Shown here: piece by piece, positions 1-9,500 of the stretch
Layout of the letters: every line of letters begins with the position of its first letter
Numbering within the stretch: position 1 is the stretch's first letter
NCBI GenBank assembly: GCA_965215145.1
Contig: OZ244038.1
Location: 3,596,001 to 3,660,000, forward strand
Origin: G965215145 sp965215145
GTDB taxonomy: Bacteria; Bacteroidota; Rhodothermia; Rhodothermales; JANQRZ01
Length of the DNA stretch: 64,000 bases
Reading direction: 5' to 3'
Position numbers and translations under genes: made by a program
The notes under the pieces: model-generated
Told to the model about the DNA's origin: nothing
Database searches by the model: none
What the model saw: only the letters and a program-made list of their open reading frames with translations

Positions 1-529
1 CCGCGAGCAGCGCCCAGATCTCCCCGAGACCGCCGAGCACGGCCGCCGCCACGGCGACGGCGAGCACGGCGAACCGCCACCCCTTCACGGCCTTCTTCCC
101 CAGCTTCCACAGCGCCCCGAGGATCACCGCGATGACCGCCGGCTTGATCCCGTACAGGAAAGGCTCGACGGCCGGCAGCGCGCCGTACCGGACGTAGGCC
201 CACGCCGCGAGCCCCGTCAGCAGCACCGCCGGCCCGATAAAGCACGCCCCCGCCACGAACAGCCCCCGCCACCCGGCCCGCTCGTAGCCGACGTGCATCG
301 TCATCTCCGTCGAGTTCGGGCCGGGGATGAGGTTCGTCGCGCCGATGAGGTCGAGGAAGTGCTGCCGCGAGATCCACCGCCGCCGCTCGACGAACTCGTC
401 CTCCATCATCGCGATGTGGGCCGCCGGGCCGCCGAAGGCGATCAGCCCGAGCTTGAGGAACAGCCCGGCGACCTCGCCGAGGCCCCCGCGCGGCGGGGCG
501 GGGGAGGGCGGCGGGGCGGGGGCTTCCAT
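1..529 (-). CDS. chrA: Chromate transporter, CHR family (3' end off the window)
   Basis: The N-terminal 176 residues of an inner-membrane CHR-family protein (chromate or related oxyanion transport) are visible; the gene continues past base 1. After a Pro/Ala-rich leader, the first CHR domain shows the family's FGGP motif (residues 32-35), the acidic/basic stretch after it, and an IPGPNSTEM motif (68-76), followed by hydrophobic helices. The ATG at 529 is the first start in the frame ahead of the conserved domain. Family recognition is firm. Substrate is inferred from the family name only, since many CHR proteins have not been shown to move chromate. Confidence 0.88.
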   Translation of the reverse strand, partial: MEAPAPPPSPAPPRGGLGEVAGLFLKLGLIAFGGPAAHIAMMEDEFVERRRWISRQHFLDLIGATNLIPGPNSTEMTMHVGYERAGWRGLFVAGACFIGPAVLLTGLAAWAYVRYGALPAVEPFLYGIKPAVIAVILGALWKLGKKAVKGWRFAVLAVAVAAAVLGGLGEIWALLA

Positions 530-696
530 GGCGGGGGAATGAGCGGGCCCCGGCCTACGTCCCCGCCCGGCGCGCCGATCCCACCACCTGCGTTTCCCAA
601 ATATTATGCTGCCTGGAGGCCATCTATTTCGGCTCGGCTGTCTATCTTGAAAGCGCTTCGACTTCGCTAGCGCTCGCCTAACCCATCTCCAGCACC

Positions 697-1368
697 ATGC
701 GCCTCGCCCTCTCCGCCTGCGTCGCCTTCGCCTGCATCGTCTTCCTCACCGTCCTCGCCGCGCCGGCCTCTGGGCAGGATGTCATGATGGTAGAGGAGGA
801 CGCAACTCCCCAGACCCGCATCGGCATCGGTGTCCGCGTCAACGACGTGCTCGACAACCTCCTCGCCCTCAACGACGACAGCGAGCTTGGCACGGCCGGT
901 GCCCTCGGCATCGCCATCCTCCTCCCCATCGACCTCAACGGGGTCATCCGGATCGAGCCCGAGTTGGGGTTCAGCAGCTTCTCCCTCAACCTTGAGGTCG
1001 ATGGCGAGGACGACGTGGAGAGCTCAGCCAACCGAGTCCGGCTCGGCCTCGGCGTGATGGCGCTTCTTCAGCAGCCCGACTTGACTTTCACGGCGGGGGG
1101 CCGCGTTCGCTACACGCGCCAGAGCTCGGAACAGCCGAGCTTCGGGTTCCCCGACGGGGGGGACGACACGGACGAGCTGGTCTCGTCGGTGCTCGCCATC
1201 GGCCCCGTCGTCGGGGGGGAGTACTTCTTCTCGCGGCGGTTCAGCCTCGGCGCCGAGGCCGGGCTGTTCTACCAGAGTTTCGGCTCCGAGTTCAACGGGG
1301 AGGAGTCCGACGCCGACGTCTCGACCATCCAGACGACGGGCTCGGTCTTCGTCCGGTTCTTCTACTGA
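697..1368 (+). CDS. Outer-membrane beta-barrel protein
   Basis: A 223-residue exported protein. Residues 1-26 form a signal peptide (basic start, hydrophobic core, Ala-rich cleavage site before QD). The rest alternates polar and hydrophobic residues with Gly/aromatic-rich strands and ends in Phe-Tyr, as expected of a small porin-like barrel inserted by the BAM machinery. No enzyme motif is seen. It stands alone between the minus-strand chrA and clpX, with an AT-richer spacer upstream (about 597-660) that probably holds its promoter. The specific function is unknown. Confidence 0.7.
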   Translation: MRLALSACVAFACIVFLTVLAAPASGQDVMMVEEDATPQTRIGIGVRVNDVLDNLLALNDDSELGTAGALGIAILLPIDLNGVIRIEPELGFSSFSLNLEVDGEDDVESSANRVRLGLGVMALLQQPDLTFTAGGRVRYTRQSSEQPSFGFPDGGDDTDELVSSVLAIGPVVGGEYFFSRRFSLGAEAGLFYQSFGSEFNGEESDADVSTIQTTGSVFVRFFY

Positions 1369-1534
1369 GAGGCCGGGGGAACTGAGGGGCCGGGGCAGAG
1401 CGCCGGAGGGCCGCCGGAGCTGTGGGGCGCTTTCGCGCCCGCAGCCCTACCTTAACGGTTGCATTCCCGCGGCCGATGTGAGAGCTTAGGCGGCGGAACC
1501 CTGCGCGGCCTCCCCTCACCCGGCCCCTCACCCG

Positions 1535-2788
<1,254 letters not shown>

Positions 2789-2789
2789 G

Positions 2790-2824
2790 GACAGCGAGCA
2801 GCGGATAGGAGGCAGCGTGCAGTA
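2790..2824 (+). repeat. Seven-base degenerate tandem array after clpX
   Basis: Starting just after the clpX stop, the sequence steps in units of seven, for example GACAGCG then AGCAGCG, for five units. A weak pyrimidine-rich seven-step run follows on the other side of a hairpin at 2835-2861 (stem CAGGAGC). It belongs with the other seven-base arrays in this window. Confidence 0.5.
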
Positions 2825-2904
2825 GGGGGCCGGCAGGAGCCCCTCGGCCTTCTGCTCCTGGGCGCTCCTTACTGAGCGGGCGGACCTAATCCCGAGTCGG
2901 GTGC

Positions 2905-2910
2905 TATAAT
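2905..2910 (+). promoter_or_regulatory. Possible -10 box upstream of yihY
   Basis: A TATAAT hexamer lies 26 bases before the ATG at 2937, in an otherwise GC-rich spacer. No clear -35 partner is seen, so this is a weak call. Confidence 0.3.
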
Positions 2911-2936
2911 CGGGTATTGCGGCTCCGTGCCCCCCG

Positions 2937-4061
2937 ATGCCCATCACCCTCCCCCGTTCGCTCGACTCGCTGGCCTCGGCCCCGCGCCACTACGGCGCCG
3001 GGCTATGGAAGCGGCTCAACACCGAGCCCATCTTCATCTGGGCGCAGGCCATCGCCTTCAAGGTGCTGGTCACCATCGTCCCGCTGATCCTGATCGCGAC
3101 GGGCGTCTTCGGCCTCGTGCTCCGGCAGGGGGACCCCTTCGAGGCCGTGGCGACGTACCTCCGGACGTTCCTGCCGCCGGGGCAGAGCGAGGCCCTCGTC
3201 GAGCTCCTCTTCAACCTCCAGCAGGCGAGCTCGACGCTGACCATCATCGGCGGCGCGGCCCTCGTCGTCACGGTGATCACGCTGTTCTCCGCGCTCCGCT
3301 ACGTGATTCACACGGCGATGGGCGGCGGGCTCGACACCTACCGGCCCCTCCTCGGCGGCTACGCCTTCGACGCGCGGATGGCGGTGCAGGTCGGGCTGCT
3401 GTTCCTGCTCTCGTTCGCCCTCACGCTCTCGGTGAACTACCTCTCGACGACGGGCCAGGAGCTCCTCGCGAGTTGGGGGTTCGACACGGACCTGCTCGCG
3501 CGGGGGGAGTCGTTCCTGCTCCGGACGGTCTCGCTGCTCGTGCCGTTCCTGATCTCGGTGGCGATGTTCACCCAGCTCTACTACTTCATCCCGCTGCCGC
3601 ACCCGCCGTCGAAGAGCGCCCTCTTCGGGGCCTGCTTCACGGCGCTCCTGTTCGAGCTCGCCAAGAACGGGTTCACCCTCTACGCCACGTACTCCGGGCA
3701 GTTCGAGCGCTACGCCTCGGGGGACGAGGCCATCGGCAACGTGGTCGGCGTGCTGATCGCGTTCGTGTTCTGGGTCTACTTCTCGGGGCTCGTCCTCGTG
3801 ATCGGGGCGTGGATGACGAGGCTCCACGAGAAGCGCCACCGCCCCGACCGGAGCCGGCTGCGGCGGGTCGTGCGCAAGATCCTCCAGCGCAAGCGCGTCG
3901 AAGCCGCCGCGGCGGAGCCGCCCGCGGAGCCGCTCCCCGAGGCCCCTCCGCCCGTGGAGGCGCCGCTCCAGACGCCGGCCCCGAACGGCCGGGCCGAGGT
4001 GGGGATGCCCAACGGGGAGGGGGATGGCGCCCCCCCCGTCGCGCCGCGCGAGGAGGTGTAG
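2937..4061 (+). CDS. YihY/virulence factor BrkB family membrane protein
   Basis: A 374-residue inner-membrane protein of the YihY/BrkB family (formerly mislabelled ribonuclease BN). About six hydrophobic helices span residues 35-295. The family-typical F-K-x-L-x-T-x-V-P-L segment follows the first helix at about residues 42-52, and the family's last-helix pattern is also present. The C-terminal 75 residues are Pro/Glu-rich and probably disordered. The biochemical role of the family is unsettled (export or envelope function). It precedes the Omp85 gene by 80 bases on the same strand and may be co-transcribed with the envelope genes. Confidence 0.85.
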   Translation: MPITLPRSLDSLASAPRHYGAGLWKRLNTEPIFIWAQAIAFKVLVTIVPLILIATGVFGLVLRQGDPFEAVATYLRTFLPPGQSEALVELLFNLQQASSTLTIIGGAALVVTVITLFSALRYVIHTAMGGGLDTYRPLLGGYAFDARMAVQVGLLFLLSFALTLSVNYLSTTGQELLASWGFDTDLLARGESFLLRTVSLLVPFLISVAMFTQLYYFIPLPHPPSKSALFGACFTALLFELAKNGFTLYATYSGQFERYASGDEAIGNVVGVLIAFVFWVYFSGLVLVIGAWMTRLHEKRHRPDRSRLRRVVRKILQRKRVEAAAAEPPAEPLPEAPPPVEAPLQTPAPNGRAEVGMPNGEGDGAPPVAPREEV

Positions 4062-4141
4062 ATTCCGCCGCGCCGCCGGGGCGGCGTTCCCCCCTCCCCG
4101 GCCGCCCCTCTGCCCCTCCCACCGCCCCGCTCGGCCGGCCG

Positions 4142-6427
4142 ATGCGCCGCCCCCCCGCCGCCCTGCTCCTGCTTCTCGGGCTCGCCCTCGGCGTGGGGCG
4201 GCCGGCCGCCGCGCAGGCCCCGCTCACCCTCGTCGACGAGCGGACGCAGGTGCGGAGCATCGGGTTCAAGTTCACCGACACGCAGACGTTCGAGCCGGCC
4301 GCGCTGAAGGAGCAGATCGCGCTGACGGAGCAGGAGGGGCTGTTCGGGTCGGTCGGGCTGCGGAAGAGGCTCGCGTTCCTCCCCTTCGTCTCCGACCTAG
4401 AGCCGCGCCCGTTCGTCCCCATCGAGCTCGCGCGCGACGCCGTGCGGATCGAGCGGTTCTACGCCCAGAACGGGTTCCTCCAGGCCGACGCCGACTGGCT
4501 CCCGAGGCTCGACTCGGCGGCCAACGTGGTGCACGTCCTCTTCGTCGTCACCGAGGGGCCGCCGCTGCTGCTGACGGACCTCGCCTACGTGGGGCCGGGC
4601 GGGGCGCCGGTGGCCGAGCAGCTTCCGGCGGAGCTGCAGGAGGGGTGGGCGCGATTCAAGGAGCGCGCCGAGGTGCAGACCGGCCAGCGGCTCGACGCCT
4701 TTAAGCTGATCCAGCTCGAGGACCAGGCCCGCTCGTGGGCCCGCGACCGTGGCTTCGCCTTCGCCGAGGTCGGCGCGGAGAGCACCGTCGACTCGCTCGC
4801 CAACCGCGCCGCCGTGCGGGTCGTGATGGACGTCGGGCCGCGCGCGCGGGTCGGGCGGATCGAGGTCGAGGGGGCCGAGAGCGTGAGCGAGCGGATCGTC
4901 CGGCGCGAGCTCCCGTTCCGCGAGGGCGACCTCTTCTCGCAGGGGGAGCTCGTCGAGGGGCAGCGCGAGGTGTTCGGGCTGAGCCTGTTCCAGATCGCCC
5001 TGGCCGACGTGCCCGAGGGGCAGCCCGAGGACTCGACGGTCGCCGTGCGGATCCGCGTGCGCGAGGGGGACCCCCGCCTGCTCTCCGCCCAGGTCGGCTA
5101 CCTCTCCGAGGCCGGCGCGACGGCCACGGCGCAGTGGACCCACCGCAACTTCTTCGGCGGCGCGCGGACGTTCACGGCCGGCGCCATCGCCAACACCGGC
5201 GTCGCCTCCTTCGCGAGCCAGCCCGAGCGGCGCTACCGCGGCTCGGTGTCGCTGCGGCAGCCGTACTTCTTCGACCGCCGCCTCGCGGCCAGCACCTCCG
5301 TCTTCGCCGAGCAGCGCGACGACCGGATCGAGCAGTCGCAGTCGGTCGGCGGGGAGCTGGCGCTCCTGTTCGAGCGGTCCCAGCTCCGCACGGCCTCGGT
5401 GCGCTACAGCACCCAGCTCCGCCGCGTCTCGGACTTCCGCTCGACGTCGCTCTTCAGCAGCGTGTTCGACCTCTTCGGCGCCGCCCTCGAGGACTCCGTC
5501 GGGACGAACCTCAACCGGAGCCTCCTCGGCCTCGACCTCACCTACGGCTCGACGGACCGCCCGCTCGACCCCCGCCGCGGCTTCGTGCTCCGCCCCACCG
5601 CCGAGGTCACCGTCCCCTTCCCGACCACGCGCGTCGAGTACGGCCGGCTGGGCGGCAGCGCGAGCCTGTTCCTCCCCTTCACCGAGCGGGTCGGCCTGTT
5701 CGGCCGCGTCAGCGGCGGCCACCTCGCCCCCTTCGGCAAGAGCCTCCCGAGCGGGGGCGTCGAGGACGTGGCGGCCGAGTACCTCCGCCTCCGCAACGCC
5801 GCCTACTACGCCGGCGGCACGACCGACGTGCGCGGCTGGGGCCAGAGCCTCGTCGGCCCCAAGCTCCCCGACTTCTCCGAGAGCACCGTCGTCGACGAGA
5901 TGACGGGCGACACGACGGTCGTGGCGACGCCGCTGGACCGCTACGTCCCGTTCGGCGGGTACTCGAAGGTCGCCGCCACGCTGGAGGCGCGGCTCCCTTT
6001 CCCCGGCCTCTCCGAGACGTTCGGGACGTTCGCCTTCCTCGACGCCGGCCGGCTCTGGGTGGACGACCGCTACGACGACTTCCTCACCGCCGGCCCCGAC
6101 TCGGCGACGGTGCTGACCGAGGACTTCGCCGAGAGCCGGACCCGCCTCTACTTCGGCGCCGGCGGGGGGATCGAGATCGCCACGCCGGTGGGCGCCCTCC
6201 GCCTCGCCGTCGGCTACAAGCTGAACCCCTCCCCCTTCGACGTCCGCCGCGCCGACGACGTCGGCTGCGCCCTCCTCGGCCGGGACACGACGGACGCGAC
6301 CTGCTTTATGACGGACGACGCGGGGAACCCCGACTTCGACCGACCGCTCTACGAGAGCCTCGGCGACGTCCCGACCCGGCCCTGGCAGCGCCTCCACATC
6401 CACTTCCAGATCGGCCAGACGTTCTGA
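4142..6427 (+). CDS. Omp85-family outer-membrane assembly protein (TamA/BamA type)
   Basis: A 761-residue outer-membrane protein that assembles or translocates other envelope components. Residues 1-25 are a signal peptide ending in Ala-Ala-Ala-Gln. POTRA-like repeats occupy roughly 30-320, and a C-terminal Omp85 barrel of about 400 residues follows and ends in Phe. The large TamB-like gene immediately downstream makes TamA the more likely role; BamA or a paralogue cannot be excluded from sequence alone. The ATG at 4142 is preferred because it begins the signal peptide; the open frame upstream only overlaps yihY in another frame. Confidence 0.85.
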   Translation: MRRPPAALLLLLGLALGVGRPAAAQAPLTLVDERTQVRSIGFKFTDTQTFEPAALKEQIALTEQEGLFGSVGLRKRLAFLPFVSDLEPRPFVPIELARDAVRIERFYAQNGFLQADADWLPRLDSAANVVHVLFVVTEGPPLLLTDLAYVGPGGAPVAEQLPAELQEGWARFKERAEVQTGQRLDAFKLIQLEDQARSWARDRGFAFAEVGAESTVDSLANRAAVRVVMDVGPRARVGRIEVEGAESVSERIVRRELPFREGDLFSQGELVEGQREVFGLSLFQIALADVPEGQPEDSTVAVRIRVREGDPRLLSAQVGYLSEAGATATAQWTHRNFFGGARTFTAGAIANTGVASFASQPERRYRGSVSLRQPYFFDRRLAASTSVFAEQRDDRIEQSQSVGGELALLFERSQLRTASVRYSTQLRRVSDFRSTSLFSSVFDLFGAALEDSVGTNLNRSLLGLDLTYGSTDRPLDPRRGFVLRPTAEVTVPFPTTRVEYGRLGGSASLFLPFTERVGLFGRVSGGHLAPFGKSLPSGGVEDVAAEYLRLRNAAYYAGGTTDVRGWGQSLVGPKLPDFSESTVVDEMTGDTTVVATPLDRYVPFGGYSKVAATLEARLPFPGLSETFGTFAFLDAGRLWVDDRYDDFLTAGPDSATVLTEDFAESRTRLYFGAGGGIEIATPVGALRLAVGYKLNPSPFDVRRADDVGCALLGRDTTDATCFMTDDAGNPDFDRPLYESLGDVPTRPWQRLHIHFQIGQTF

Positions 6428-6432
6428 TGCTG

Positions 6433-6528
6433 TTGCGTAGTGCGTGTTGCGTGTTGGCTGCCTCGGGCTGAGCCAACGCGCAATACGAAACACGCAATAC
6501 GAAACACGCAATACGAAACACGCAATAC
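6433..6528 (+). repeat. Inverted pair of seven-base tandem arrays in the tamA-tamB spacer
   Basis: After the Omp85 stop, units TTGCGTA and GTGCGTG step in sevens to about 6460. From 6479 a near-perfect 14-bp unit (CGCAATACGAAACA) repeats three and a half times. The two arrays are broadly reverse complements, and the junction can pair as a hairpin (TTGCGTGTTGGCT with AGCCAACGCGCAA). The array ends four bases before the TTG start of tamB. Confidence 0.75.
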
Positions 6529-6531
6529 CCT

Positions 6532-9500
6532 TTGGCCCAGACCTACCGCCCCCACGACCCCATCGAGCAGCCGCCGCCGCCCCCCGCGGAGGAGGCCGCG
6601 GGCGAGCGCAAGCGCTCGCTCGGGCGGCGCGTGCTCCGGGGGATCGGGTGGTTCCTCGGCGGGCTCGTCGCGCTCGTCGTCCTGCTCGTCGTCGTGGGGA
6701 TGATCCTGCTGCGGACGGAGTGGGGGCGGCAGAAGGTCGAGGGGATCGCCGTCGAGCAGCTCCGGGCGCTGCTGGCCGAGGGCGCCGAGCTCGACGTGGC
6801 CCGCGTCGAGGGCTCGTTCCTCACCGGCGTCCGCATCCTCGGGCTCGAGGTTCGCGAGGGTGGGGAGCCGGCCGTCGCCATCGACACGCTGAGCCTCAAC
6901 TACAACCTGCTCACGGTGCTGAGCCGGGAGTTCTCGGCCGACGACCTCGCGGCGGCCGGCGTGCGGGTCTGGGCGCGGCAGCGCGCCGACTCGACGTGGA
7001 ACCTCACCCGGATCCTGGAGCCCGCCCCCGAGGACGACATCCCAAGCGATACCGTCGAGGCGGCGGGCTGGACCATCCGCATCGCCGAGGCCGCCGTGCG
7101 CGACGCCGCCGTCGAGGCCCACTTCTATAATCCTCGCCGCGACTCCGTCCTCACGGCCGCCCCGCTGGCGCTGAACCTCAGCGGCATCTACTCCGGCGAG
7201 GACGGCGCCGAGGCCACGCTCGACGCGCTCACCGCCCGGCTGAGCCCGCCGGTGGACGACGGCGTTCCGCTCGACGTGGCGGGGGCCGGGCGCGTGACGG
7301 CCACCGGCGCCGAACTGTCGAGCCTCACCGTCCAATCCCCCCGCACCGACCTCCGCGCCGCCGGCCGCGCCGACTGGGGCGGGGACCAACTCACCTTCGA
7401 CGCCGACCTCCAGGCCAGCCCGCTCGCCTTCGCCGACGTGCGGCAGTTCACCCCCGTCCCGCTCTACGGCACCGCCGAGGTCCGGCTCCAGGCGCAGGGC
7501 ACGCCCGAGGACGTCCTCGCCCGCCTCAACGCCGACTTCGAGGGGAACGGCACCCTCAACGTCAACGGCACCTTCTCCGCCGGCGCCGACGGCCCCGTCC
7601 GCTACGTCGCCGAGGGGAGCGTCGTGGACCTCGACCCCGGCGAGCTCCTCGGCAACCCCGCCCTCGCCGGCCGCCTCACGGCCGACCTCGACGTGGACCT
7701 CGCCGGCGCCGACCGCGAGACGCTCAGCGGCGAGTTCGACCTCGCCGTGCGCGGCTCGGAGCTCGGCGACCGGCTGATCCAACGGGCGGACCTCGTGGGG
7801 GAGATGAACCAGGGGCGGCTCGACTTCACGCTCGGCGCCGCCGTGCCCGGCGCGCGCGTCCTCGCCGAGGGCACCGCCCTGCCGTTCGCCGCCGTCCCGA
7901 GCTACGACGTCGAGGGCGAGCTGAACGACCTCGACCTGTCGCGGCTGCTCCGCGATCCCGAGCAGCCGGGCCGGATCCGCCGCGCCACCTTCGCCGTCGA
8001 GGGCCGGGGCACGGACCCGCAGGCGATCATCGCGCAGGCCGCCCTCCGCGTCGAGGAGGGGACGTTCGGGGAGGTGGACCTCGCCGAGGCGGAGATCGGC
8101 GCCAGCCTCGCCCGCGGCGACCTCGTCTACGCCGCCGAGGCCACCCTCGCCGACGGCTCCTTCGCCGCCGCCGAGGGCACCGCACGGCCCTTCGCCGAGC
8201 CCCTCGTCTACTCCGTCGAGGAGGGCACGCTCCGGGGCTTCGACCTCGCCGCCGTCACCGGCGACACCACCCACACCGACCTCACCGGGACGTTCGCCCT
8301 CGACGGCCGCGGCACCGACCCCGAGACGATGACGCTCGACCTCTCGGCCCGGCTCACGGACTCCAGCTACGGGGACTATTTCATCGAGTCGGTGGGCTTC
8401 TCCGGGGGGCTGCGCGGCGGCGAGGCCCGGTTCCACGTCGACGCCGACCTCGGCGCGGCGGGGGCGCTGGCGGCCGTCGGCACCGCGCAGCCGTTCGCCG
8501 AGCCGCTCGCCTACGAGGCCACCGGCACGATGCGGAGCCTCGACCTCGGCGCGCTCACCGGCGACCCCGCCAACGACAGCGACCTCACGGGCTCCTTCGC
8601 CGTGGACGGCACGGGCACCGACCCCGCGTCGCTCGCGGCGGACCTCCGCCTCGACCTCCGCGATTCTCGTTTTCGGGACCAGGAGATCACCGAGGCCACC
8701 GTCCGCGGCACCCTCCGCTCCGGCGACCTCGACCTCACCGTGGACGCGACGACGCCGGAGGGCGAGCTGACGTTCGCCGTGGCCGGGCGGCCGTTCGACG
8801 ACCAGCTCACCTTCCAGCTCAGCGAGGGCTCGTTCCGCGGGCTCAACCTCGCCGCGCTCACCGGCAACCCCGCGCTGGGGACGAGCCTCAACGGACGGAT
8901 CACCGGGGACTTCGCCGGGCGCGATCCGGGGCTCTCCGACGGCGGCGGCCGGATCGTCCTTTCAGCGTCCACCATCAACGGCGCCCCGCTCGCCGGCGGC
9001 CTCGTCACGCTCGACCTCCAGCGCGGGTTCGCGGACGCCGAGGCCCGGCTCGACTTCCCCGAGGGCGCCGCCGCGCTCGCCTTCGCGGGGCGGCCCTTCG
9101 ACGAGACGCCGAGCTACGACGTGGAGGGCTTCCTCGACGGCGTAGACGTGGTGGCGCTCACCGGGGAGCCGGCGGGCGAGAGCCGGGTGGACCTCCAGTT
9201 CGACGTCGAGGGCGAGGGGTTCGACCCGGAGACGATGACGCTCGTGGCCGAGGCCCGGATGGGCCGCTCGCGCCTGCCCGACGCCCGCGTCGACACGCTC
9301 GTCGCCGACGTGGCCCTCGCCTCGGGCGTCCTCACGCTGAGCGCGTTCGACCTCGAGGCCGACTTCGCCGACGCCACCGCCGGGGGGCAGGTCGCCCTGT
9401 TCGACTCGACCGCCACGACGGACCTCGCCTTCCGCGCCGACATCCGCGACGGCGGGCCGCTGAACGCCTTCCTCGCCCAGCCCATCACCGTGCAGTCGGC

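Noticed and set aside
2927..6427. A single 1166-residue protein from 2927 to the end of the Omp85 gene
   Set aside because: The first ~400 residues overlap yihY in another frame and look like shadow sequence. The signal peptide at 4142 marks the real start.
6479..6528. CRISPR-like array before tamB
   Set aside because: The 14-base unit repeats without spacers and there are no cas genes in the window. It is a minisatellite of the seven-base type.
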